Below are positions 42,475 through 54,424 of a DNA stretch of 64,000 nucleotides, piece by piece; position 1 is the first letter of the stretch, and each line of letters begins with the position of its first letter. The position numbers and the translations under genes were made by a program. The notes beneath the pieces were generated by a model that was given only the letters and a program-made list of their open reading frames with translations, did no database searches and had not been told where the DNA came from. Source of the DNA: Takakia lepidozioides (taxonomy: Eukaryota > Streptophyta > Takakiopsida > Takakiales > Takakiaceae); the NCBI GenBank assembly GCA_030704615.1, contig JAKLZA010000023.1, positions 1 to 64,000 on the forward strand, read 5' to 3'.

Positions 42475-42483
42475 TTTCTTGTG
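42475..42483. repeat. Left copy of 9-bp target-site duplication
   Basis: TTTCTTGTG lies directly before the left inverted repeat and is identical to the copy at 54772-54780. Nine bases is the standard Mutator target length. Confidence 0.92.
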
Positions 42484-42788
42484 GCCTCTCATTTTAAGAT
42501 AATAGGGTCTTCAATGGGCACGTGCGATGTGGCCGGTGGGCCCCGCGCACGGACCCAGCCCCGCCCGCCCCGCCCGCGCCCCGTCCGCCGCGCGGCCAGT
42601 CCCCCGCCCATGAGTCCGCTGCCCCCAGTCTGCCAGTCCGCCAGTCTGCCAGTCCGCCAGTCCGCTGCCCAGCAGTCTGCCAGTCCGCCAGTCCGCTGGC
42701 CAGTCCCCTGCCATCCAGTCCGCTGACGGCGCAGGATCGCCACCGTCCATTCCCATAACCCATCCGAGCCCTCCATTTTTAGGGCTGC
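42484..42788 (+). repeat. Left terminal inverted repeat of the MULE (about 305 bp)
   Basis: The outer 71 bp match the right end exactly. Then comes a GC-rich variable part with CAGTCCGC and CAGTCTGC units (42590-42725), then a conserved inner part (gatcgccaccgtccattccc, ending tttttagggctgc) also present in the right TIR. It probably carries the transposase promoter. Confidence 0.9.
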
Positions 42789-42931
42789 AATTCAAACCTG
42801 CATCCCTGCCGCCTGCCACTTGCCAGCAGCCGCGAACGTGCGCACTGTTCTCCTGGCACGTTGTCGATCGTGTCCTGTACTGCGGCGCGTTTCTTGCATG
42901 TTCAGAAGCGTGTCTTTGTACTGTATAGGGC

Positions 42932-45900
42932 ATGGACGTGGAAGCAAAACCCGATGATATACTGATCACGGAAAGCCCGCTTATACGGCCTCTTCGACAA
43001 TGTTTGCAAACAGCAAAACCAGGACCCTTCAACAGGAAGGATCTCCATTGGAAGAGTGAGACGCAATATGGGTTTATGGGTGTGCGAGTGAATGTTGAAA
43101 AGGCCTGCATACCTTGGGATAGAGTTGGTGACTTCGTCCTGGGAGAGGAGAGTTTGGAGGACTACCCCACTCAGTTTTGGGTGAATGTCCATTCTAAAGT
43201 GGAACCCGGCTCGCGAAAAGCACCCAGAGCCAACACATTTCTGTCCAGTATTATGTGTGCACCATCCTCAGTCCTTTTGACGTTTCATTGCATGTCTGTT
43301 GCCATTTTTTGTTTCACGAGTTCTCTGATTTTATGCTTCCTCAAGTCGTTGGATATCGATTTTAGAATTTTCTGTCCAGGTATCAATGCTGCTACGGTCC
43401 TGATGACAAGCGCACCAACAAGGCAATAGTGGAGGATCCAAAACAGAAGCGTGGAGGACCTCTTGTGGGTGCTGGAACATCTTGCCCTCATAAAGGCCCA
43501 AGGAGAAAGAAGTCGGAGTATGGAGAGTCTTACAAACGTGGTTGCCAATGCTGTTTCAAGGTCCAGCAATGCTATCTCGCCCCTGACATCTGTGTCCTCA
43601 CGTACTACAACAACATGGAGCATACAGATGCGCAAGGGAAACCCTCGCATGGGAAGTCCGCAGAGTTCAGGAACACCCGCCACGCCTATGCACCACACAT
43701 TAGCGAGGAATTGAAAGCCTGGGTCGTCGAGTGTTTGTGCCGAGGCCTGTCGGTCGCCCAAATCATGATGGAGCATAAAGAGCACGTGATGAACAACACC
43801 GGCTTGGGCGATGCATGGACCCGATGATTTCTTGTTGGAGCAAGATGTTCGCAACCTTGCCGAGAAACGTGCGTGGCAAACCTTCAAAAAGCACGCCGAT
43901 GATGGAGAGTGTGCGCATGTGGAGAGACCAGAATCCTGCGTCCGTTTTTTTCTATCAAGAGGAGAAATTAGAGCCAACATTCGAGCATTTTGATGGAGAT
44001 TTGACATTCACTATTGGCATACAGACTCCGTGGCAGAAACGACGAATGCTGGAACTAGGACATGACCGTATCGTTGCATGTGATGCAACCTTTGGGACAA
44101 ATCATGACAAGGTACTATTCGAACGATTCCATGGACTTGTACGAGCATGATAGCATAGTACCATGCAACATTCACATAAAATTTGGTGTGCTGACCCTTT
44201 CTGTATGTTTTCATGTGTACGTTGCGGAAGACCGAGGGGCAGACCCATTGTGAACCGCTGCAGACCTCATCACTCTTATGAAGTCTTTCTCGTGCAGAAC
44301 TGAGCGGAATTTGCATGCTCTGACCATCTTACATTGTGCATTCCAACAGTTCCCATTGTACACGTTTGGTCTTCGACGAGTGGTTGAACGGTATACCAGT
44401 TGCCTATATCCTATCCGCGAGGAATCGGACAAGAGACCTGGTTCCGTGGATGAGAGCCTTGCGCGATTCACTCCTCGCAGATTTGCCGAGCTGGCGACCC
44501 AATGCCTTCATTGTGGACGATGCCGAAGCAGAAATCAACGCTATTCGGTAAGTCTGTTGGTCCACAGCACCGGTCCATTGTCGAGGTCCACTGCAGCAGT
44601 CCATTGCTACAGTCCACTGGCAGACTCTGTGGCGAAACCCGATGGCAGTTCGCTGGGCAAATCCACTGGTAGTCCGCTGTCAAGTCCGTCATCAGTCCCC
44701 TGGCAAGTCCGCTGGCAGTCCCCGCAAGTCCGCTCGGCAGTCCGCCAAAGCAGCAGTCCCTGGGTCGGCCGTCCGCTGCCAAGTCCACTCGGCAGTCCCG
44801 GCAGTCCCAATGGGGCAGTCCGCTGATGCAGTCCGCTGCCCCAGTCCTAGCTAGGGGAAGTCTGGGTAGTCCAATGGGGGGGTTTATTCCAAGCAGCCAC
44901 ATCAACGTCATGGATTGTACTGTCCACTGGGCGAGTCCAGTGGCTGCCCGCTGATACAGGTCGCTGTTACAGTCACACTCCAGCAAGTCCCCATTGCAGT
45001 CGATCCAAGACTCTAATGTGTACCATGTGTGTTGTGCAGAATTGTTTTTGAAGGAGTACTCATTTTCCTCTGCCTTTGGCATGTCCGCAAGGCATGGGTT
45101 GAAGCAATCATGCAAAAACGAAGGATCGGGACCGCTGTAAACTGTAAAGAAGGATATGGGAGACCTCATGTACTGTAGAGGGGGACCACGCAACGAGAAA
45201 AGAGCGCTTCGGTGGGTTGCAAGGAGAATCCGTCGTATGAGGTCAAAATACCGAAAAGGACATGAATTTTTTTGACTATATCGAACAGTACTGGAAGCCC
45301 AAAATAGCAATGTGGTGTACAGCAGCCCGCCATGTCCCTCATGCGAGCCAAGAACAAACGCAAGCATTGAGGCATACCATGGAAATCTGAAGGCAAGACT
45401 TGCCATAGGAAAGGCAAGATGAGTGGTCGTAGAGTGGACTGGCTTATATGGGAACTCACTGGCCGTGTGCTAACACACTACTGGTACGCAATCCATTTGA
45501 AGACCCACGGGTTCATAAGAAATGACAAACACGAAAAGTACATATCCAGTTCTATACTTGCGGCACGAGACATTCCTGCTGAGAGTGTTACTCTTCCCTT
45601 GGGTCCTGGTGAACCAGCCTACGTTCTCAGCAGCAACCACCCCGGCACACAACATACATTGTTTACAATCCTGATTGCGATTGGGGTTGTTGCACGTGCC
45701 CATGGGCAATGAAGGAAACTTATGCAAGCATCAGGTCCGTGTCCTGAAGATGCTTCACCCTGACCTGCAGGATGGCCTCTTGTGCGCTTGTGGCACGGCG
45801 CTGGAACCATTCATGGAGGATTACCTAACTTGCTCTTGGGCAATGGTGCCGGCGGCAACGACGAATCCAATCAGTTCATGGAAAGACATCCTCCGGATGC

Positions 45901-46333
45901 ACCTCTGGAGGTCTCAGCCTCAATGGAACAAGAATTCGCGGACATACTTCGCATTGTAGGTGATGACAAATACCTGGAGGCACATGCCCGATCTGCTCTT
46001 CATATGTGCAGAGGGCAGCTCGTTGATATCCTGGCGAAAAGTGCGGCTGGAATGTTGCACCCTGCGGCAGCGAAGGCTTTCCGTCCTCTGAACGACAACA
46101 ACAACATGTCTCTGAAAAGGAGACGAGATTTCGTGGAGGCCTGGAAAACCCGGCCTAGGGTTTTGCGGAGAACCAGCAAGAGGGTGTCTGCACCTGCACC
46201 TGCAGCACATATATACTCGAAAATTCGCAAGGTTTCAGGTCGTGTAGATGTCACGAAGAAGACAATAAAGTCTGCAATGCTCGAAAAGAGACAAGGTTTC
46301 ACGTCGTGTAGGTGTCACGAGAAGACAATATAA
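42932..46333 (+). CDS. MULE transposase with SWIM zinc finger, four or more exons
   Basis: Exons: 42932 to about 43200 (MDVEAKPDDILITESPL), 43380-44111, 44350-44547, and 45040 to about 46333. Joints with visible GT-AG ends are CCAG|GTATC at 43380, GACAAG|GTACT at 44112, CAACAG|TTCC at 44350, ATTCG|GTAAG at 44548 and GTGCAG|AATT at 45040. Features in order: a Cys/His cluster GCQCCFKVQQCY...NNMEHT (about 43540-43630), the core starting near 43940, first catalytic Asp in ACDATFGTN (near 44085), second acidic site in FIVDDAEAEINAI (near 44510), FLCLWHVRKAWVEA (near 45070), EAYHGNLKARLAIGKARM (near 45380), SWIM finger CTCPWAMKGNLCKH (45680-45735) and a basic tail. A 490-bp intron (44548-45039) is packed with CAGTCCGC-like units. 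A few single-base frame breaks (near 43805, 43905, 44360 and 45160) interrupt it. Confidence 0.88.
44560..44990 (+). repeat. CAGTCCGC-type repeat array in a transposase intron
   Basis: Units such as cagtccgctgg, cagtccactgg and cagtccgcc are packed through nearly the whole intron. The motif matches the variable part of the TIRs. Its orientation on the plus strand is that of the left TIR. Confidence 0.85.
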
Positions 46334-46411
46334 GTCTGCAATTCCAAGAGACAAGGTTTCACGTCGTGTAGGTGTCACGAAGAAGACAATATAAGTCTGC
46401 AATTCCTCTGG
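46229..46411 (+). repeat. Triplicated 60-64 bp unit at the transposase 3' end
   Basis: Units starting aaggtttcacgtcgtgtag begin at about 46229, 46293 and 46353. The first lies in the transposase C-terminal tail (KVSGRVDVTKKTIKSA), and the second holds the stop region. The last two copies are nearly identical, so this duplication is recent. Confidence 0.85.
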
Positions 46412-46429
46412 TAGCATTGTCCCTTTCTG

Positions 46430-46800
46430 AAATACAAGTCCGCAATGGACTAATGCACAGTCTCCCACGGACTCACGCAGTCTCCCAACAGAGTCACAGT
46501 CAACAGACTGCGAGCGCCAGTAAGCCAGTCTGCTGGTCAGTCTGCTGCCCACTCCAAAAGTCTGCTCACCACACTTCCACCTCATCCCTGCAACTCTTCA
46601 GACTAAGTCTCAAGCAGACTCATCCACAACAACAGACTCAAAATGGACAGGCTCCAGTGGACTACCTCCCTAACGACTCATGCCAATCCAGCGTCCCAGC
46701 GGACTCATGGACATGGTGCCTACCAGACTAGGTACCAGACCCACCAGTCCTAGCCTCGGCAGCGTACTGCTCGCACATTCAAGCTCAGCAGACTCGGGTG
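46430..46800. repeat. CAGACT/CAGTCT repeat array between the convergent genes
   Basis: Units such as cagtctgctggtcagtctgctg and cagactcatcc lie in both orientations between the transposase stop and the end of the ULP-like gene. No gene is seen here. Confidence 0.7.
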
Positions 46801-46972
46801 CATAGTGCATGGAAAAATTGACACCATTGTGTCCATTGAGTTTAGTGACAACATTACAAAACATGCCAGCACCCACAAGTACACAAAAGTGCTCATCACC
46901 ACTGGAATAGTAAGCGAAAAGACTCGCATTTTTATTTCGGTACATAGACTTCACAGGACAAGTACATCATAC

Positions 46973-48020
46973 TCATGAGAGCAGTTTCTCTACATTGTCC
47001 AACCCCCGCACGATATACTGGGCACACTGCATTCGCTGCCCAAGTGCAAACTTGAAAGTAAACCAGTCCTTCGTGAAAGGTGTTCCTCTCTCTGGCTTTG
47101 CAGTCTTGGAGACATTTGCTCTGACTTTTACCCACTCATAAAACACTTGAATGAATGACATGACGTAAAAGCCACACTCCCAGCTGAATGGTTGCTGGGG
47201 CACATCAGGCGCGTGGAACTGAAATGCTTGGACAATCTCATGCCACTCTGGTGAGTCCATCGAGTACCCTAAGCACTCAGCATGAAGCTTCCGAATCCAC
47301 CCTAGAACAAAGGGACATTTATGCGAGTCCCTGATAGAGTTCAGGTGAGTGTAACAGCCCTTGCGGAGGTCGATGATACAAACACTCCAGTGCCCCCTGC
47401 AATGGTATCAAACAACATGGCGTCATTGCACACAATCATGATGGGCAGACTCAGCAGACTGACACTCAGCAGACCCACTCAGCAGACTCAATCTTCAAAC
47501 CCAGTCCACTGCACAAATACAGAGGTCAACTTAATCGCTCAGAGTCAAGACGACACTGAAACCAGACTATGACTCAGGAGACAGTCTCAGCAGACTCGGA
47601 AGAGTTCTTACTCGTCCCCAATTGGCACCAAAATGAAATCGCACTCTTTCAAGTCCTTGCCCAGTCGTTCAGTGCTGAGGCAACCTTTCAAGACCTCCAG
47701 AAGGCTTTCATGTTGCCCCACCCCCAATGACTTCAACACCGTCCACGTCGACGTTGGAAGAACAACAATAGTGTTGGTGAACGCAGCCTCAACCGACTTC
47801 TCATAGAATCGACACCACAGCTCAGGAGTCTATCTGTGCACTCCGACTCAACCTTCTGGAGCGCCTTTATGTCATCCGGCGACAGTCCGCATTCAAACCG
47901 TGGGTCCCCTTCAAAAAACATCAGCATGGAATTACCCGCCTTCACGTGCAGAGCATGTGCTTTGCCAAACCGAGCACCCATCCTGCACAGAGCAGACCAT
48001 CCTTCGGGAAGCCTCATGTA
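46973..48020 (-). CDS. ULP1/SENP-like (C48) cysteine-peptidase domain exons of the MULE gene
   Basis: ULP1 proteases cleave SUMO precursors and SUMO-protein bonds. Exon 47612-48020 has FEGDPRFECGLSPDDIKALQ, then LWCRFYEKSVEAAFTNTIVV, then a run ending KECDFILVPIGDE. It joins exon 46973-47396 in frame across GT-AG ends to give the active-site text GHWSVCIIDLRKG. Then come HLNSI and VPQQPFSWECGFYVMSFIQ. The His is in HW, the oxyanion Gln in PQQP and the nucleophile Cys in WECG. The usual Asp of the H-D-C triad is Asn in HLNSI. The spacing fits the family. It could be an active, weakened or lost enzyme. Confidence 0.82.
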
Positions 48021-51000
48021 CTGAACAGACTGACGTCAACATGGTACCAAACACTCTACAGGCTGAACAATTCATCAGACTGACAAGACTAACCACAACA
48101 GACAATGATGAAACCAGCAGCAGACTGACCAGCGTGCAGACTGACCACAACAGAGCGCAAAGCACTTAACGACAAAGACAGACGAGGAGACTGAGCACAG
48201 TACTCACCTGTGCTGCTCCAGGAAACGACCCACATCTTTGTCCATGTCCAAGGCCAGCTTGCGGTTCTTGTTCATAAAGACGCCAGACTTTTTCTTCGCC
48301 GGTCTCTTGGTACTCGGACCCTCCTCGACCTCCTCAGCATGGTCCACGACAGTCCGCTTCTTGGCTTTGCCTCTCCCCTGGGAAGCAGGGACAGCTGTAG
48401 GCGGGCTGGATAGAGCAGACAAACGCAGCGCTGCCGCCCTACTTCGCAACAGAGGCTGGTCAGCAGGTTTGTTTACACTTGCTGGACCTGTCTTTGCAGC
48501 TTCGTGGGTCGCATGCGTAGAACTGACCCGCGCATCGGGGGGCGTGCTCACCCCCACACCTTTTCTTGGTTGTCGATCCCACGTTTGCAGCATGGGCGGA
48601 AGATGTCATGTCCTCAGAAGTAGACAGTCTGCCGACGAGGGACGAACATCCTGTGAGGATACCGAGCAAAATGACGAATTAGCCCAATTTCACAATGTGC
48701 TAAAACATAAACAACAGTGCTGAAGAGGAAATGGACACAACCTGCCCAAGGGGTGAGGGAGCAGACTCCATGTAATCCAGCGCTATACCAGACGGTGTCT
48801 GCGCGCATGTGGTTCCTTGTCAGTGTGCCTGCCAGCATGTTCAGTCTGTTGCTCAATGTGGGCAGTCTGCTCGGCCGCCGGTTCTTCGTCAGTCCTTTCG
48901 TCTGTGAACTGTGCAGTCTGCTGGCAACTCTGCGGTTCAGTCTCTTCCTCAATGTGGGCAATGTGCTCGGTGGCAGGTTGGTCGTCAGTCAGTCCCCTCT
49001 GTGAAGTGTGCAGTGTGTGGTCAGGCCGTGCAGTCTGAACTGTGCAGTCAGAGCTGAGCTGTGCAGTCTGCCGCTCCGAGCCATCCTGGTCAGTCTTCCA
49101 TCTGTGACCTGTGCAGTCTGCTGGTTAGTCTGCGGTTCAGTCTGCTCATCAATGAAGACAGTATGCTGCCCCGCCACAGGTTGCTCGGCAGTCCTTCCAT
49201 GTGTCCACTGTTCAGTGTGCTGGTCAGTCTGGTGGACAGCCGGCTGGGTGTTCGGATCTCCATGGACTTGGGAAACATCAAGAACATGTATGGAAGACCC
49301 ACCGGCAATTGCTTCCTCAGACTCTTCTGTAAGATCTATGATACGGTTTTGCGTTCCCAGATTGAGTTCGGTCATCACGTAAGACTCATCTATGGCTTTC
49401 GCCACTGAGCGCACGAAAACGGGACTAAGCTGGAAGGTCATAGAAGGCAGGCCACGGGGAGCTGGATAAGAATGCTTTACCGGTGACCTGATGACGTCGT
49501 CAGTGAATGTGCCTGGGGGAAAAGTGGACTCGGTCAAAACACTCATACTGGCAGATCCAAAAACATGTTGTTGGGAACTCAGCAGAAATTCGTCCACAGG
49601 GTCCCGGTGAGGCCAGTGCATCCGAGTCTGTTGCACAATCAGGGAACAGACTGGCTGTTAGTCTCCTGGATAGTCTGCTCGGCCATCTGCTGAGTGGGTT
49701 CGCAGCACAGTCTGCTGAGGGGCGCTGGCAGTCTGCTGATGAGGGGCAATCTGCTGGCTGGATTCGTCGGCTGTACAGTTGCTGAGGGGCAGTCTGGTGG
49801 CCATGTTCGCTGGTCTGCTGCACAGTCGGCTGAGGGGCAGTCTGTTGGCCGGTCTCTGTCTCCGGTCTGCTGCAAAGTCTGCAAAGTTCGCTCCGCTCAG
49901 TACTGTTTACATACTGAGTATGTGTGTGCGGGGCAGTCTGCTGGGAGTGATCCGGCCTATTACCCGGGACGGTCTGGTGCACATGCTCGGTCTCCAGCAC
50001 TTGGGCAGTCTGCCCACATGTGTCGTGGGGAATATGTTGTTCGACATTCTTGTGGCCAGTCTGCTGGACAGTCTCCCGAACTCCTTGTAAAGCCAGGACA
50101 AGGTCCCTTGCACCTCTGGCAAAAGAGTCGAAAGCAGCCTGCACTTGCTTGTCTCCCAGATCAACTCGCCCTGCAACACATGTTTATGCAAATGTGAACT
50201 TGTAAAAAAGTTGGCAAAAGAAATTGAGCTGAAACACGAAAGTTGCCCATAACATTTTACCTTCCAAGAGATTTCCGACGAGGCCAATGTCCTTGATTTG
50301 CCGGCACAGGCATGCTCCATCGAGATGAGCAATGGCGCCGATGCGGTCTTCAGTTGGGATCCCACACCACAGGACTTTGAAGACATTGGGATTCTGCAAA
50401 ACAATGTCGAATACTGCTCGCTCCATCACCAATGCAAACCAGTGCAATGCGTCATCCACCACAAACTTCTGTGAATGGTCTGTTCCATGGAGTAAGTCCA
50501 TCCTCAAACTATGCAGATCCTTCATCAACTTGTTGTATGAGCGGAAATTGCCAAATTGCATCCATCTGTGTTGTAGGAAGGAAGCTGCCATGCGCTCAAA
50601 GTCCTCCTCAGTCAATCCGAACAAGTGCTTTCTTCGCACCCCAAAGGTTGGATGTGCCATAGGCATATGTCTGAGGTTCAGGGTCATCCATGAGAATCAG
50701 CTGCACAAGTAGAGGCGGCGCATTTTGGTCGCTTGTGGCTTCAATGGCAACAGCAGAGGCGGCTTCTAGAACATGGTTGGCTTCCTCAATAGAAAACTCC
50801 ATGGAATAATAAAAAGGGTACAAATGACCACCGGCGGTCCGCAACAATCCGGTGGAGCTCATTATGCCAATCCAAATGGGGATTAATTTCTCCACCCTAA
50901 GCCGGGGAAGTGTGAGGTCTTCAGCTCCGGGTCGAATTACCGGTGATGGCGATCGCCAAACTGCAAAAAAGCGTCGTGCTATGTGAGAGAAAGGCAGTCT

Positions 51001-53849
51001 GCTGGTCAGTCTGCTGGTCCGCAGTCTGTTGGATGACAGGACTTCCCATTGGCATGGGCTGCATGATGGGCTCCTGGAGAGGAGTCTGCAGGATGACAGG
51101 CTGCTCGTTGGGACTGCTCGTTGGAGTCTGCTGGATGACAGGCTGCTGAACGGGAGTCTGCTGGATGACGGCCTGCTGAATGGGAGTCTGCTGGATGGCA
51201 GACTCGGCTGTCCCAGACGCATCCCCCCCCCGACGCGTCTTGAATATGTAATGCCGCTATAGCAGCAGATGACCCAGGATACTTCAAATATGTACTCTCG
51301 CACGCGGTCCACTTCCGCACGCACTGCAGTCGCTTGTAAAGGAGCATCATTGCTAGGTATCCGCCAAGCCTGAATGGCCCTACGAATAGAAACACGTTCA
51401 TCCTGGTACACGGCAGAGAACTTGGACGTCAGGACATGGACGTGGACTCTATATTCACCTCATGCAGCGGACTGGACTCACAGACCAGCAGACTGTAACG
51501 TGCGTACGTAGGGTGGAGGCAACTAGTAGACTATACCAGTGGACTGGACAGCGGACTGACAAACGGACTCAGTAAGTAATGCAGCGATATAAAACAGACT
51601 AACTGACGAGCGGAGTGAGCCAGCGGACTGAGGAGAGAACGCAGCGGACTGACCAGACTGAATAGGCAACGTGACCCCGATGATGGACTCAAAAGCACAG
51701 AGAACAGACTGGGCGGTCAGACTGACCATTACCTCCTCTACTTCATCATCGTCATCTTCATCTTCAAAGCTGTTCAACCAGTTCTGTTCCGCCTGTCGGA
51801 ATGAATGTGCGTAGCAGACCTGACTGGGCAACTCTGTAGAAATAACGGAAGAAGTCTGGATCCCCAATTGGGGGCACTCTGGTGGGAAAAGCCCAAAGTC
51901 AACGAGGCGCAATGTGCCAGGGCAGACTGGCCCTTCAGTGCTCTGTTGAGTTTTTGGTTTTGACCCTAAACCGATGGCATGGGTCGCGATATTTGTGTGA
52001 GTCTGCTGCCGAGTCTGGTCAGGCAAGTCAATGTCCACTGGACTTGTCACCCCTTCCAGGCCCTGAGCAGATTCACTTTCAGTATCAGTACTGATGGGTG
52101 GGTCTGCGCCCAGGACGGGGTTCAGTCTGTTGCGTGGATTTTGCCCTTGCCTCGCGAGCAGACCTTGCAGCTTCTCCTTTTTTTGCCTCTCCTTTTTGGG
52201 CCCCATCACTCAGTTTACGTTTTCTGGGAGCGTCCGGCGTTCCCTGCACTTGCAAATCCTCCATTGACGGGCCACCACAATGGACGCCATACCGTGCGCG
52301 CACTTCGTCTAATTCCAAAGTGCGGGGTCAAGCACTGATCCGCGCAAGCGCATTGTGGCCTCTTTGACAATCGACATTTCTTTCAGTATCGGCCAAGGCT
52401 TGAAATCCCGTGGAATCATTGCAACAGTCTCCTTGCAACCCGTGTCAACACAATGCCGATTTAGTTGGATTTTGTCCTTGATAACCTCTTCACAGAAGGG
52501 ACAGAAGAGCTTGTCCTTCTGCCAATTCGAGTTTTTGGGCTTCCGGGCGCGGAGGTCTACAAATGCTTCCACTATTTATGATCAAACTCGTCTGGTGAGT
52601 ACCAGTACCTTCGCTCCTTCTTCAGTCTGGTTTGGTGCACAAAATCCACCAGTCCGCTCCACCCTTTTCACAAGCATCCTCCATCGCTGCAGAATGAAAC
52701 GAAGGTGCAAGGACAATGAGAGCGACAGATAGAAGTCCTATGAAAAGACTCACCCTAAGCAAGAAGAGGACACAGAATGGAATGGAAACACCGCAGCAAG
52801 TGAGAACCTCACCGAGCGATGAACTTCGAGTTGTTACGAAGGCGAGTGTTTGCGACGCTTCGCGGCTCACCGCGACTCTCTCCACACCTGGGGAAGAACG
52901 GTCGTCTTTCGTTACGGTGATGGAAACGCAAAGAGGAAAACAAAACAGTGCAAAACAGTGCGAAGAAACAGGCGCGAAGAGAATGGAGTCGATCGCACAG
53001 GGAACATGAGAAGAAAGTAGAAGTAGAAGGGGGAAAGCGGGCATGGCACTGCCAACGTGCGCGATTTCACAGGCGCCAACTATCCGCCGTCATCGCATTG
53101 AATACGTCCACCGAACGAACGCATCGTACTAAATTCATCCACGGTCCTCGCAAGTGCAGCAGACTCATTTCCCATCGGGCCGAGAGTCCACCGGACCGCC
53201 AGTCCCGGACTATTCGCTTTGCTGAGGCGAAGCGGCTTCATATTGGAGGCACTTCCCTGCCAGCGGAATGAAGACAAAAGAGAGTAAGGGGAGAAAGGAA
53301 AGTCGAACACACCCATTGCGAACAGACTCGCGGCACAACAGACTGATGCATGCACAGTCCAACAGACTGATATCCATAGAGGAGAACTGTCCAGCAGACG
53401 GACGTTTCGGCAGACTGGCGGGAGAACAAGCCAAAAGACTGACCGGAGGGAAAATAAGAAGTCAAACAGACTTAGTGCAACAGACTTCCGACACAACAGA
53501 CTGACAAATTCACAAGTGCGACAGACTGATATCCAACAGACGGACTTCCAGCAGACCGCCTCCAAACTGACTGTTATGCACGCGATAAGGGAATATCCGG
53601 AGCACTGACGGGCCAGCGGACCCACTGTGAACAGACTCGCGACACAACGGACCTCAAACATCCACGCGCATTTGCAGATGCAATTGTCTCAGCCTGGTCC
53701 GTCTCCTGGCAAATGCGACAATGTACGATTCTGCACCTACTCCCGTCGTGGCTCAGACATCTGCATTCAGCAGGTGCGTGTGGATGTTTGAGGACCTTAC
53801 GACTGGATGGTGTTCCTTGACGACTCGAATTGCTTTTTTGTGCTGCCAT
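46973..53849 (-). CDS. Element-borne multi-exon gene ending in a ULP1-like C48 peptidase
   Basis: Read right to left: a possible first exon at 53849 (MAAQKSNSSRQGTPSSRK) with a Cys-rich CRCLSHDGSRCRIVHCRIC, a short exon near 52630-52690, and a C2H2-like finger exon near 52310-52572 (FCPFCEEVIKDKIQLNRHC). Then a Lys-rich segment (52085-52318) and an acidic one (51700-52209, EDEDDDDEVEEV). Further coding blocks follow at 51240-51411, 50620-50950 (RVEKLIPIWIGIMSSTGLLR), 50184-50687, 50060-50160, 49260-49640, 48210-48593, 47612-48020 and 46973-47396. Clear donors include CACAG|GTGAGTAC at 48210 and GACGA|GTAAG at 47612. Most introns are filled with CAGTCTGC-type repeats. The finger half may bind DNA; the last two exons form the peptidase domain (next entry). 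Several joints and some frames remain uncertain. Confidence 0.7.
47430..48200. repeat. CAGACT-type arrays in two introns of the ULP gene
   Basis: Introns at about 47397-47611 and 48021-48209 carry runs such as agactcagcagactgacactcag and cagactgacaag. On the plus strand the motif is CAGACT, the reverse of the orientation seen at 48.8-51.2 kb. Confidence 0.75.
48840..51210. repeat. CAGTCTGCTG-type arrays in middle introns of the ULP gene
   Basis: Dense blocks occur at 48840-49240, 49600-50080 and 50990-51210, with units such as cagtctgctcggc, cagtctgctgagggg and gagtctgctggatgacaggctg. Coding blocks lie between them. ORFs across the blocks, rich in Gln, Thr and Ser, are repeat artefacts. Confidence 0.75.
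49320..49346 (-). other. Candidate SUMO-interacting motif in the ULP gene product
   Basis: The coding block here reads RIIDLTEESEEAI, a hydrophobic core IIDL followed by acidic residues, the usual form of a SUMO-interacting motif. It lies upstream of the C48 domain in the same gene, where it could help hold SUMO conjugates. Confidence 0.45.
51410..53640. repeat. CAGACTGA-type arrays in 5' introns of the ULP gene
   Basis: Blocks at 51430-51740 and 53330-53640 contain units such as gcggactgacaaac, cagactgatatcc and ccaacagactg. Plus-strand orientation is flipped relative to 48.8-51.2 kb. Confidence 0.7.
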
Positions 53850-54424
53850 CCCTTATATAATACCATGTGGATCCATCACAAAGCTGGGTTTCTTCAGATT
53901 CTCCACCCTTTTCCACAACTTATGCACGACGGATGCAAGCCGCTATACTTGGTCACATAAACAGTCCCATCGTCCGATACGAAATCTGCAATACACGCCC
54001 CCATGTGCATACGCTTCCACCATTTTCGCGCCCATGTTACCCATGGGTTCCTTTAACGAACTAAACTTGTGAAGGCTCTCATGAGGGATGCAGTATGAAG
54101 GGGCTAAACGTATCATGACGGATCACAAGCAGAGGACGTTATCGACGACAGATGTCCGCATTTTCCATATTTATGACATAGAACCAAACCATAAAACGAA
54201 GGTTCCCGAAAGCACAACAAGAAGGCAAAAATAGTGGAAGCATATGCACGATGGTGGCTGTAGTGCCAGACAGTCTTCTCATGTTCAAGCACACGCTTCA
54301 TCATCATCATGAACATCGCGCGCAAAAGAGGAACAGTCGCGTGTGGAAACGCCTACCGCAACATCGGACAACAAACAGCCGTCAAAAGAGAGCGCCATTT
54401 GGTGGGAAGATCATTGCCATTTTC
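53850..54424. other. Control region between the ULP gene start and the right TIR
   Basis: No gene recognised. It lies upstream of the minus-strand ULP gene and probably carries its promoter. Short ORFs on both strands have no known domains. Confidence 0.4.

Noticed and set aside
48817-50197. Several 70-167-codon plus-strand ORFs inside the MULE
   Set aside because: They run antisense to the ULP gene and across CAGTCTG repeats; their composition follows the repeat.
53080-53661. 193-codon minus-strand ORF rich in Cys, Ser and Leu
   Set aside because: Its text follows CAGACTG repeat units; part may overlap a real exon, but the whole frame is not credible.
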